Of a stretch of 6,080 bases of DNA, positions 1 through 6,080 are shown piece by piece. The DNA lies in NCBI GenBank assembly GCA_022653215.1, contig JALCSJ010000095.1:1-6080 (forward strand), read 5' to 3'. The position numbers and the translations under genes were made by a program. The stretch comes from Acidaminococcaceae bacterium (GTDB lineage: Bacteria > Bacillota > Negativicutes > Acidaminococcales > Acidaminococcaceae). Below the pieces are notes generated by a model. The model made no database searches, had not been told where the DNA came from, and was given only the letters and a program-made list of their open reading frames with translations. Positions within the stretch are counted from its first letter, which is position 1; every line of letters starts with the position of its first letter.

Positions 1-2750
1 AATAAATCTATCTGTCCGGAAATTTTATCCTTTTGCTTCTGACTGGCAACATCTAAGGCATTATCCATAATGGCCAAAAGTTGAGAGCGCTTGTTGCCAA
101 AGCAGTCCATGGCACCGCATTTAATCAGATTTTCCACTACCCGTTTATTAACCTTAGACGTGTCAATGCGTTGGGTGAAATCCATAAAATCTTTATAGGG
201 GCCATGCTCGTCACGTTCTGCTATAATACAGTCTACTGCTGCATCCCCCACGCTTTTAATACCCCCCATGCCAAAACGTATACTGTCGCCGTCCACGGCA
301 AAACCGGCCTCACTTGTATTAACATCAGGAGCCAGCACTTTTATATCTGCACTGCGACAAATATTTATATACCAGCTAACTTTATCCGCCACGCTAATAA
401 TACTATTCAAGAAAGCTGCCATATACTCCACCGGATAGTGAGCTTTTAAATAGGCAGTCTGGTACGCCACAAAAGCATAAGCCGCTGAGTGAGATTTGTT
501 AAATCCATAACCGGCAAAATGCTGCAGCAAAGCAAATATTTTTTCGGCCAGAGCTGTATCTATATTATGCTTTTCTTTGGCGCCCTGTATAAACTTAGCC
601 CGCATACTATCCAGTTCTTTGGCTTTTTTCTTACCCATGGCCCGACGCAAAATATCAGCTTCGCCCAGGGTAAAACCTGCTAAAGCAGAAGTAATCTGCA
701 TAACTTGTTCCTGATATAAAATTACTCCGTAAGTATCAGCAACAATAGGCTCCAGCAATGGATGCAGCACCGGAGCAGTTCTTTTGCCATGACGCCCGTT
801 AATAAAATCTTCCGCCATGCCGCTGCCTAAAGGCCCCGGTCGGTACAAAGCCACTAAAGGAATCAAATCTTCAAAGCCTACCGGTGCCAATTGCTTCATA
901 AGACGGGTCATACCATCTGATTCCATTTGGAAAACAGCTGCTGTATCCCCTTCCTGAAGCATTTTACAGGTCTTTTCATCATGGAGGTCCAAATGGTCTA
1001 CATCTACGTCTATGCCTTTGTCTTTTTTTATCATCTTAACTGCATCGTCAATGACAGTCAAAGTCCTCAGGCCTAAAAGGTCCATTTTCAGTAAACCCAA
1101 TGATTCAGACCTATCTTTGTCATATTGTGTGCAAATATATTTCTGTTCATCGTCACTTCCGGAAGTAATCTGCAATGGCACATAATCAGTAAGTTCACCG
1201 GGAGTGATGATTACTCCGGCTGCGTGAGTCGAAGTATTACGTGGTATTCCCTCTACTTTTTGGGCAAAATCAAGCATTTGGGTGATTTCCGGACTGCTTT
1301 CCCTCAATTCTCTAAGTTCTTTGCTGTCCGCCAAGGAGCCGGCCAAAGTCGTTCCCGGTCTATTGGAAATCAGCTTATTAACTTGATTCACAACATTAAG
1401 ACTGATGCCCAAAGACCTGCCTACGTCCTTAATAGCAGCTTTGGCAGCCAAAGTTCCAAAGGTAACAATTTGGGCCACATGTTTCTCACCATATTTTTTT
1501 GCCAGATATTCTACAACCAAGTGCCTCTTTACATAGCAAATATCTGTATCAATATCAGGCATACTGATTCGTTCCGGATTGAGGAAACGTTCAAAAATAA
1601 GATTGTATTTCAATGGGTCAATGTTGGTAATACCTGTCAAATAGGCCACAATGCTGCCGGCTGCACTGCCACGTCCCGGTCCCACGGGAATGTCATGAGT
1701 CTTGCAATAGTTAATAAAATCCCAGACAATAAGAAAATATCCGGAATAACCCATTTGTTTAATAATACCAAGTTCATATTCCATACGCTCTTTAGCTTTA
1801 GTGTCATCCATAGGATAATGGCTGGGAAATCCTTCGTCGCAAAGCCTTCTTAGATAGCTGTCCATAGAGGTTTCCCCTGCCGGTAAAGGAAATTCCGGCA
1901 GAAGCAAATGACCAAATTCCAGTTCCAAATTACAACGTTCCGCAATTTTCACAGTATTTGCCAAAGCTGCCTCATCTTCGGGAAAACGCTGCAGCATCTC
2001 ATCATAGCTCTTTAAATAATACATATCGTTATTAAAGCGCATTCTGTGGGGATCCAAATACTGAGAATTGGTCTGAATACACAACAAAATATCCTGTCCT
2101 GCCGCATCTTCCCTGCGAACATAGTGCAGGTCATTAGTAGCTACCAGGCCAAGACCGTATTTAGCTGCCATTTTATGTAAGAAAGCATTATTCGTAGCTT
2201 CTTCCGGTAATCCATGGTTCTGAATTTCCAAAAAATAATTATCTTTACCGAAAATGTCCAGATATTCCTGCAAAACCTTTTCTGCTGTTTCCAGCTCCCC
2301 CCGCAGGACATGCCTGGGAACTTCCCCGGCCACACAAGCGCTGAGACAGATTAAACCCTTGCTGTATTTACGCAGGACTTCCTTATCTATACGAGGTTTG
2401 TAGTAGAATCCTTCAACTTCCCCAATAGATACTAACTTCATCAGGTTACGATAGCCTTCATAATTTTCGGCCAGCAAAATTAAATGATAGGTCTTATCAC
2501 GAGCCGTAATACTTTTATCAGTTCTTGACCCGTCTGTAATATATACTTCACAACCAATAATAGGCTTAATCCCCTGCTTTTTACATTCTTTATAAAATTC
2601 TATGACCCCATACATGACACCATGGTCAGTAATAGCCAAAGCCGGCATACCAAGCTCTTTGGCATAGGCCACAAGTTCCGGAATTCTTGAAGCACCATCC
2701 AGTAAACTATATTCAGTATGAACGTGTAAATGCACAAAATTTTTATCCAT
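1..2750 (-). CDS. dnaE: DNA polymerase III subunit alpha (DnaE), 3' end cut off by the window
   Basis: Catalytic alpha subunit of a bacterial replicative DNA polymerase (C-family). The frame is open from ATG at 2750 to the left edge, giving 916 complete codons plus two bases; the family is usually about 1,100-1,200 residues, so the C-terminal OB/tail region is missing. Seen: an N-terminal PHP domain with HLHVHTEYSLLDG (7-19), ITDHG (40-44), GCE (66-68), H89 and NDLHY (206-210); the nucleotide-binding GPGRGS (357-362); catalytic PDIDTD with D401 and D403; the third aspartate D557 in KMDLLGLRTLT; GYGFNKSHS (747-755); and QIDL(F) at 913-917, matching the position of the beta-clamp-binding motif in E. 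coli DnaE. The final F is inferred from two bases. The start is supported by GGAG seven bases upstream. The PHP metal ligands look complete, unlike the degenerate E. coli version. In Firmicutes this DnaE usually works beside PolC; PolC is not in the window. Confidence 0.97.
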   Translation of the reverse strand, partial: MDKNFVHLHVHTEYSLLDGASRIPELVAYAKELGMPALAITDHGVMYGVIEFYKECKKQGIKPIIGCEVYITDGSRTDKSITARDKTYHLILLAENYEGYRNLMKLVSIGEVEGFYYKPRIDKEVLRKYSKGLICLSACVAGEVPRHVLRGELETAEKVLQEYLDIFGKDNYFLEIQNHGLPEEATNNAFLHKMAAKYGLGLVATNDLHYVRREDAAGQDILLCIQTNSQYLDPHRMRFNNDMYYLKSYDEMLQRFPEDEAALANTVKIAERCNLELEFGHLLLPEFPLPAGETSMDSYLRRLCDEGFPSHYPMDDTKAKERMEYELGIIKQMGYSGYFLIVWDFINYCKTHDIPVGPGRGSAAGSIVAYLTGITNIDPLKYNLIFERFLNPERISMPDIDTDICYVKRHLVVEYLAKKYGEKHVAQIVTFGTLAAKAAIKDVGRSLGISLNVVNQVNKLISNRPGTTLAGSLADSKELRELRESSPEITQMLDFAQKVEGIPRNTSTHAAGVIITPGELTDYVPLQITSGSDDEQKYICTQYDKDRSESLGLLKMDLLGLRTLTVIDDAVKMIKKDKGIDVDVDHLDLHDEKTCKMLQEGDTAAVFQMESDGMTRLMKQLAPVGFEDLIPLVALYRPGPLGSGMAEDFINGRHGKRTAPVLHPLLEPIVADTYGVILYQEQVMQITSALAGFTLGEADILRRAMGKKKAKELDSMRAKFIQGAKEKHNIDTALAEKIFALLQHFAGYGFNKSHSAAYAFVAYQTAYLKAHYPVEYMAAFLNSIISVADKVSWYINICRSADIKVLAPDVNTSEAGFAVDGDSIRFGMGGIKSVGDAAVDCIIAERDEHGPYKDFMDFTQRIDTSKVNKRVVENLIKCGAMDCFGNKRSQLLAIMDNALDVASQKQKDKISGQIDL

Positions 2751-2780
2751 AGCTTATCTCCACAATTAATTTGCTTGTTT

Positions 2781-2806
2781 ATTATAGCATAAATTCAAAT
2801 ATTATA
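2781..2806 (-). promoter_or_regulatory. Likely dnaE promoter with extended -10
   Basis: Read on the minus strand, TGCTATAAT (2781-2789) is a perfect extended -10 element (TGn plus TATAAT). It would give a leader of roughly 25 bases before the dnaE start at 2750. A second exact TATAAT lies 20 bases further upstream (2801-2806). Neither has a good TTGACA-like -35 box at the usual distance. The extended -10 copy is the better candidate; the upstream copy could be an alternative promoter or chance in AT-rich DNA. Confidence 0.6.
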
Positions 2807-2891
2807 GTTGCTCTTATCCTTCCCTTGCCGCTCAATCTTAGTCCAATATAACCTATGTTTAAAAAAAATCGATAATTTTCACAAAAACATC

Positions 2892-2919
2892 TAGTCAAAT
2901 TTTACCACTATGTTACAAT
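2892..2919 (+). promoter_or_regulatory. Likely promoter of the AbgT-family transporter gene
   Basis: TGTTACAAT (2911-2919) is an extended -10 element with one mismatch to TATAAT. A weak -35 candidate, TAGTCA (2892-2897, four of six matches to TTGACA), lies 16 bases upstream of the -10 hexamer. Transcription would start near 2926, inside the inverted repeat annotated at 2920-2952, leaving a leader of about 57 bases before the ATG at 2983. Confidence 0.5.
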
Positions 2920-2952
2920 ACAAATAGCTAAATAACTTCTAAAGCTATTTGT
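2920..2952. repeat. Perfect 10-bp inverted repeat, operator-like, at the transporter promoter
   Basis: ACAAATAGCT (2920-2929) and its exact reverse complement AGCTATTTGT (2943-2952) are separated by 13 bases. The left arm begins directly after the predicted -10 hexamer, and the right arm ends 15 bases before the AAGGAG ribosome binding site. There is no T-tract after it, so it is not an intrinsic terminator. Because the predicted start of transcription falls within the left arm, only part of a hairpin would be present in the RNA. This favours a DNA operator for a dimeric regulator over an RNA structure. The regulator is not in the window and its family cannot be told. Confidence 0.6.
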
Positions 2953-2982
2953 TAGATAAAAAGGAAAAAGGAGCATTGTATT

Positions 2983-4524
2983 ATGGGAGAACAAACGGGT
3001 AAAAAGACTTGGATGGACAGGTTTTTAAACACGGTAGAAGCTGTTTGCAACAAATTACCGCCGCCGGCTATTTTATTTTGTATTTTATTTGTGATTATTG
3101 CAATTCTTGGTGCGGTTTTAACTGCTACAGGCACGACCCTGACAAATCCAGCAAATGGCAAGCTGGTAGCTTCACAGAATCTTTTTTCTAAAGCAGGTGT
3201 TGAATGGTTGTTAAGCAATATGGTCAAAAACTTTACCGGTTTTGCACCTTTAGGTTTAGTTCTGGCGATGACACTGGCTATCGGTTTTTGTGATGATTCA
3301 GGTTTACTGGTTACTATAATTAAACGAGCCATGCACAATGTGCCACCTTCTATTGTGCCATATATTGTAGCCTTTATCGGCGTATGCGGCAATATTGCTT
3401 CCGATACGGCAACGGTCGTTATTCCTCCGTTAGCAGCAGTAGTTTATATTGGCGTCAACAAAAATCCTATTGTTGGCATGCTGGTAGGTTATGCAGGTGC
3501 CGAAGCTGGTTTCGGGGCCAATGTAATGATTGCAGGAACAGATTCTTTGTTGCAGGGACTTACCAATCAATCTATTGATGGATTTTTAGGCAAAGCAGGA
3601 GCTTTTGGAGTTGATGTTACTTGCAACTGGTACTTCATGGTAGCATCTACATTTCTTTGCGCTTTAGTAATCGGTTTTGTCTCCGAAAAAATAGTAGAAC
3701 CACGTTTTGGAAAATACGAAGGTCCCGGAGCAGATGAAACAGCAGTAGCTATTTCTCCTGAAGCACGTAAAGGTTTACAACGTGCCGGTCTTGCCGTACT
3801 TGTCTATATTATTATTTTGGTAATAGGCTTTTTCACAGGTGTATTGTCCAAAGATGGTCATACTCTGGTCGGTTCTTTATTGCTCAAAGGCATGATTCCT
3901 ATTTTATTCTTTTTGTTTTCTATTGCCGGTATTACTTATGGTGTATCAACAGGCAAATTCACCAATTTAAAGAGCATAAATGCTGCTATGGTTAAGCAAA
4001 TGAGCGCTATGGGTGCATATGTAGTTTTCTGCTTTTTCTGTGGACAATTCCAGTCTTTGTTTAACTGGACTCATTTGGGAACCATGCTAGCTATTAATGG
4101 TGCAGATTTCTTGAAAAACATCGGATTTACAGGCATACCCATGTGTATTACTTTTATTATAATCAGTTCTTTAGTTAATATTTTCATGTCCTCAGGCTCT
4201 GCTAAATGGGCTATTTTTGCACCTATTTTCGTTCCAATGTTTATGCTTTTAGGCTACCATCCCGGTTTCACTCAATTAATTTATCGTTTAGGCGATTCCC
4301 CTACTAACTGTATTACACCTATGATGCCTTATTTATGGATGATGCTGAGTATTGCCCAAGAAAGATACGACTCTAAAATCGAGGTTGGCACTTTTATTTC
4401 CAACCTGCTTCCTATTGCCGTTATTTTACAAATCGTCTGGATTGCTTTCTTAGTAGTATGGATGTTGATCGGATTGCCCATTGGGCCCGGTGTTGGTGTT
4501 GCACTTCCTGCCGGTATTCTATAA
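2983..4524 (+). CDS. abgT: AbgT-family transporter (p-aminobenzoyl-glutamate type)
   Basis: Integral membrane protein of 513 residues, the usual length for the AbgT family. Members include E. coli AbgT, which takes up the folate breakdown product p-aminobenzoyl-glutamate, and MtrF and YdaH, reported to export sulfonamides. Seen: a short charged N-terminus, a first membrane segment at about 29-50, and many later hydrophobic helices. The family signature NMVKNFTGFAPLGLVL and NIASD (137-141) are present. D187 (in GTDSLL), S406, W409, P427, R435, D438 and P446 have the same relative spacing as the functional residues I recall from the MtrF and YdaH structural work. AAGGAG at 2968-2973, nine bases upstream, supports the ATG. 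The gene stands alone, with its own promoter region and terminator; no AbgA/AbgB-type hydrolase gene is adjacent. Family assignment is firm; substrate and direction of transport are not shown by the sequence. Confidence 0.93.
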   Translation: MGEQTGKKTWMDRFLNTVEAVCNKLPPPAILFCILFVIIAILGAVLTATGTTLTNPANGKLVASQNLFSKAGVEWLLSNMVKNFTGFAPLGLVLAMTLAIGFCDDSGLLVTIIKRAMHNVPPSIVPYIVAFIGVCGNIASDTATVVIPPLAAVVYIGVNKNPIVGMLVGYAGAEAGFGANVMIAGTDSLLQGLTNQSIDGFLGKAGAFGVDVTCNWYFMVASTFLCALVIGFVSEKIVEPRFGKYEGPGADETAVAISPEARKGLQRAGLAVLVYIIILVIGFFTGVLSKDGHTLVGSLLLKGMIPILFFLFSIAGITYGVSTGKFTNLKSINAAMVKQMSAMGAYVVFCFFCGQFQSLFNWTHLGTMLAINGADFLKNIGFTGIPMCITFIIISSLVNIFMSSGSAKWAIFAPIFVPMFMLLGYHPGFTQLIYRLGDSPTNCITPMMPYLWMMLSIAQERYDSKIEVGTFISNLLPIAVILQIVWIAFLVVWMLIGLPIGPGVGVALPAGIL

Positions 4525-4548
4525 GAAGCTTTATATTAACTATTTATT

Positions 4549-4603
4549 AAAAAACGAGTGACAAGGGTCAAGGCAAATGCCTTTTCCTCTGTCACTCGTT
4601 TTT
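4549..4603. terminator. Bidirectional intrinsic terminator between convergent genes
   Basis: CGAGTGACA (4555-4563) pairs perfectly with TGTCACTCG (4590-4598). The stem is flanked by an A-run on the left (4549-4554) and a T-run on the right (4599-4603), so each strand carries a U-tract after the hairpin. A nested hairpin, AAGGC (4570-4574) with GCCTT (4579-4583) around an AAAT loop, stabilises the apex. The A-run begins 24 bases after the end of the transporter gene, and on the other strand the element ends the PRTase gene, whose stop codon (4602-4604) overlaps the T-run. Confidence 0.93.
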
Positions 4604-5141
4604 AGTCATGAAAAACAGGTGTAGTAGTCAAATATAATAAATCTTTACCGTCAAAACCGCCCTGCTGCCAGATAGGTGCTGCCTTAGCCGTAACAATGGC
4701 ACCGGCTCTGGACAAAAGTCTTTCCATAGAATCCAAAGACCCCCCTGTAGAAACTACGTCATCAATAATAGCCACTTTTTTACCTTTTACTTTAGCGGCA
4801 TCACAGTTGTCTAATACCAGATGCTGAATTTCCGTCGTAGTAATCGATTTAACCTCTACCGTAAGGGGCTGTTCCATATAGGCCTTCACTGATTTTCTAA
4901 TAACAATATAGTTTAGTCCCAAAATTCTGGCCATGGCATGTGTAAGAGCAATGGCTTTGGCTTCCGGACACACAAGATATTCCAACCCGGTTGGCAGCTT
5001 CTTACATAGTTCACGGGCACAGGCTTCAATGAGCTCAGTATCTCCCATCATAATAAAAGAAGCCAGCCTTAAATGGGGAGAAATTCTCCTTATAGGCATT
5101 CGGCGATCCACACCGGCAACATGTAAAATATAACTTTCCAC
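4602..5141 (-). CDS. Type I phosphoribosyltransferase, adenine PRTase-like
   Basis: Predicted cytoplasmic enzyme of 179 residues. Type I phosphoribosyltransferases use PRPP, mostly to salvage nucleobases or in the regulation of purine genes. Seen: the PRPP-binding motif VAIIDDVVSTGGS (123-135) with its acidic pair D127-D128, preceded by PEAKA (59-63) and IRKSVKAY (81-88). These resemble the PEARG and VRK segments of adenine phosphoribosyltransferase. The rest diverges from classical Apt, so the base specificity is open; a xanthine-type or regulatory PRTase is possible. Start choice: the frame extends to a TTG at 5177, but that codon lies inside a terminator hairpin with no ribosome binding site. 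GTG at 5141 has AAGGAGG eight bases upstream and is preferred. The sepF-like gene ends 64 bases upstream on the same strand. A terminator sits directly before the ribosome binding site, suggesting expression by read-through or attenuation. Confidence 0.85.
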   Translation of the reverse strand: MESYILHVAGVDRRMPIRRISPHLRLASFIMMGDTELIEACARELCKKLPTGLEYLVCPEAKAIALTHAMARILGLNYIVIRKSVKAYMEQPLTVEVKSITTTEIQHLVLDNCDAAKVKGKKVAIIDDVVSTGGSLDSMERLLSRAGAIVTAKAAPIWQQGGFDGKDLLYLTTTPVFHD

Positions 5142-5149
5142 GAAAAAAT

Positions 5150-5157
5150 CCTCCTTC
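5150..5157 (-). promoter_or_regulatory. Ribosome binding site that fixes the PRTase start at GTG 5141
   Basis: On the minus strand GAAGGAGG (5150-5157) is a near-perfect Shine-Dalgarno, eight bases before GTG at 5141. It directly follows the T-tract of the upstream terminator (5158-5164), so no promoter can fit between the two. The transcript that is translated must have passed through the terminator. Confidence 0.88.
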
Positions 5158-5190
5158 AAAAAAACCTCAATCCGCAAAAGGACTGAGGTT
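5158..5190 (-). terminator. Intrinsic terminator or attenuator before the PRTase gene
   Basis: In the minus-strand RNA, AACCUCAGUCC (5190-5180) pairs with GGAUUGAGGUU (5173-5163) as an 11-bp stem with one G-U pair and a six-base loop. It is followed by an uninterrupted run of seven U (5164-5158, two of them in the stem). On the plus strand the G-U pair becomes an A-C mismatch, so the element is built for leftward transcription. It lies 15 bases after the sepF-like stop codon and directly abuts the PRTase Shine-Dalgarno. It may end the sepF-like transcript, limit read-through into the PRTase gene, or act as a regulated attenuator. Confidence 0.88.
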
Positions 5191-5205
5191 GTGTTTTTTA
5201 TTCTG

Positions 5206-5520
5206 CTATTCTCTCGTAACTTCTACTTTGCCGGGAGCATACATCATTAAGTCATCATTAATTCTGGCCACCGTTGCTCCGGCAATATAACAAACACCTG
5301 CCAAATAATCCTCTGAACGCATACGATCTTCAGGGCTAAGTTTGTCAAAGGAAACCAAGACAAGCTGATCATCTAGAAGAGCATCTGCATATCTGGTACA
5401 ATCCTTCATATTAAGAGGAGTACGGATATCAATGCCTAAAGATGCCTGTTCCAATAAAGTCAGGTTTGTTTGTTCTCCTGTTTCTTCATTTGTAACTAAC
5501 TTTCTGGCACCTACGAACAT
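5206..5520 (-). CDS. Short SepF-domain (DUF552-like) protein
   Basis: Small protein of 104 residues. From about residue 30 to 101 it follows the SepF fold pattern: a helix with CTRYADALLDDQ (41-52), the strand LVLVSFDKL (53-61), the helix region PEDRMRSEDYLAGVCYIAGATVARI (63-87, given only as positions of the conserved D71/Y72/L73 and G75), and the closing MYAPGKVEV (93-101). SepF normally anchors the FtsZ ring to the membrane in Gram-positive bacteria. Here the usual N-terminal amphipathic helix and long linker are absent: the first 29 residues are polar and unlike that helix, and B. subtilis SepF is about 150 residues. It may be a soluble paralogue with another job. Two ATG codons compete: 5526 lies one base from the Shine-Dalgarno, while 5520 lies seven bases away and is preferred. 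The gene has its own candidate promoter and is followed by a strong terminator. Fold assignment is from memory of the family pattern. Confidence 0.75.
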   Translation of the reverse strand: MFVGARKLVTNEETGEQTNLTLLEQASLGIDIRTPLNMKDCTRYADALLDDQLVLVSFDKLSPEDRMRSEDYLAGVCYIAGATVARINDDLMMYAPGKVEVTRE

Positions 5521-5526
5521 CTGCAT

Positions 5527-5534
5527 CCCTCCTT
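5527..5534 (-). promoter_or_regulatory. Ribosome binding site that fixes the SepF-like start at ATG 5520
   Basis: AAGGAGGG on the minus strand. The nearer ATG (5526) immediately follows it, too close for initiation. The ATG at 5520 is seven bases away, the normal spacing, so the protein most likely begins MFVGARK rather than two residues earlier. Confidence 0.85.
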
Positions 5535-5549
5535 TTGGAATCTAGCTTA

Positions 5550-5578
5550 ATTGTACATCAGAAAAAGACAAATAGCAA
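5550..5578 (-). promoter_or_regulatory. Likely promoter of the SepF-like gene
   Basis: On the minus strand TTGCTA (5573-5578, four of six matches to TTGACA) and TACAAT (5550-5555, five of six matches to TATAAT) are separated by 17 bases. Transcription would start near 5543, giving a leader of about 22 bases that includes the ribosome binding site. The -35 box begins seven bases after the typA stop codon, so the promoter fills the whole typA-sepF gap. No strong terminator separates typA from this gene, only a weak AT-rich hairpin potential around 5568-5590, so read-through from typA is also possible. Confidence 0.55.
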
Positions 5579-5584
5579 TATTGT

Positions 5585-6080
5585 TTATTTAGTGTTTCTG
5601 GCTCTCATGCGACCACGTTCGGTTCTGTTTAAAATCCTCTTACGCATACGAATGCTCTTAGGAGTAACCTCTACTGTCTCATCTTCATTTATATGCTCTA
5701 AAGCACCTTCCAAGGAGAAAGTCGTAGGAGGAATCAGATGCACAGTATCATCACTGCCGGAAGCACGCATATTACTTACATGCTTTTTCTTGCAGGGATT
5801 AACGTCCATATCATCTTCACGGGTGTTTTCACCGATAATTTGTCCTTCATAAACCTCTTCACCGGGGCTAACATACATGGTGCCGCGGGCCTGGCATTTG
5901 TCAATACCGTAAGAACTGGTTTCGCCTGTTTCAAATGCTACCAAAGAACCTCTGGTACGACCGGGAATATCCCCTTTGTAAGGAGCCCAGCCGGAAAATA
6001 CGTGGTTCATAATGCCATTACCCTTAGTATCAGTTAAAAATTGATTACGGAAACCAATTAAACCTCTGGCAGGAATAAGA
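5585..6080 (-). CDS. typA: Ribosome-associated GTPase TypA/BipA, C-terminal part (5' end outside the window)
   Basis: Translational GTPase of the EF-G/LepA group that binds ribosomes and is linked to ribosome assembly and to cold and stress adaptation. Only the last 164 codons of a family usually about 600 residues long are visible, so the GTPase domain is outside the window. Seen: the TypA-specific C-terminal domain with ARGLIGFRNQFLTDTKG, then GIMNHVF, PYKGDIPGRTRGSLVAFE, RGTMYVSPGEEVYEGQIIGE, DMDVNPCKKKH, SNMRASGSDD and VEVTPKSIRMRKRILN, in the order typical of TypA. The C-terminus is basic and ends NTK before TAA at 5585-5587. The internal ATG at 6010 is not the start, because conserved sequence continues in frame to the window edge. 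It lies upstream of the sepF-like and PRTase genes on the same strand. Confidence 0.97.
   Translation of the reverse strand, partial: LIPARGLIGFRNQFLTDTKGNGIMNHVFSGWAPYKGDIPGRTRGSLVAFETGETSSYGIDKCQARGTMYVSPGEEVYEGQIIGENTREDDMDVNPCKKKHVSNMRASGSDDTVHLIPPTTFSLEGALEHINEDETVEVTPKSIRMRKRILNRTERGRMRARNTK

Noticed and set aside
1125..1853. 242-codon open frame on the plus strand
   Set aside because: It lies antisense to dnaE across the catalytic region, has no ribosome binding site, and its translation resembles no family. It is a shadow of dnaE.
2864..2880. AT-rich near-palindrome around ATCGAT between the divergent promoters
   Set aside because: It is short and imperfect in AT-rich DNA and has no relation to a start or promoter that I can show.
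2952..3392. 146-codon open frame on the minus strand
   Set aside because: It is antisense to the start of abgT and covers its promoter-proximal region. The plus-strand frame has clear family motifs and a ribosome binding site.
5142..5177. Longer PRTase start at TTG 5177
   Set aside because: The TTG and following codons lie in the terminator hairpin and the Shine-Dalgarno itself, with no ribosome binding site upstream. GTG at 5141 has an excellent one.
5568..5590. AT-rich hairpin as a terminator of typA
   Set aside because: AAATA and TATTT arms with a CAATATTG core could fold, but there is no GC-rich stem and only a displaced U-run. The same bases hold the sepF-like -35 box, so I do not call a terminator.
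5535..5852. Plus-strand open frames opposite typA (also 5738-6037)
   Set aside because: They are antisense to highly conserved TypA sequence and have no recognisable motifs.

Overview
The window looks like a chromosomal segment of a moderately AT-rich Firmicutes-type bacterium. Strong AGGAGG ribosome binding sites, TATAAT-like promoters and intrinsic hairpin terminators support this. The gene set (a DnaE with an intact PHP domain, an AbgT transporter, a SepF-fold protein and TypA) fits Firmicutes, and I lean towards Negativicutes. The genus cannot be fixed from the sequence alone. I see no mobile element, tRNA, rRNA, CRISPR array or phage gene.

Layout. Bases 1-2750 (minus strand) hold most of dnaE, the DNA polymerase III alpha subunit; its 3' end is cut off by the window edge. 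Bases 2751-2982 are a divergent intergenic region with an extended -10 promoter for dnaE, a likely promoter for the rightward transporter gene, and a perfect 10-bp inverted repeat just downstream of that second promoter. Bases 2983-4524 (plus) encode an AbgT-family membrane transporter. A bidirectional terminator at 4549-4603 separates it from three leftward genes: a type I phosphoribosyltransferase (4602-5141), a short SepF-domain protein (5206-5520) and the C-terminal part of typA/bipA (5585-6080, running off the right edge).

How the genes relate. dnaE and typA are housekeeping genes for replication and for ribosome-associated stress adaptation. The transporter probably moves p-aminobenzoyl-glutamate or similar compounds and appears to be a single-gene unit with its own promoter, operator-like repeat and terminator. 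The order typA, sepF-like, PRTase is co-directional. The sepF-like gene appears to have its own promoter, and a strong terminator lies directly against the Shine-Dalgarno of the PRTase gene. PRTase expression should therefore depend on read-through or attenuation at that hairpin.

Most of the window is ordinary. The points most worth a second look are the terminator fused to the PRTase ribosome binding site, the operator-like inverted repeat before the transporter, and the very short SepF-fold protein that lacks the usual membrane-targeting N-terminus. Two start codons differ from the longest open frames: the PRTase most likely starts at GTG 5141 and the SepF-like protein at ATG 5520.
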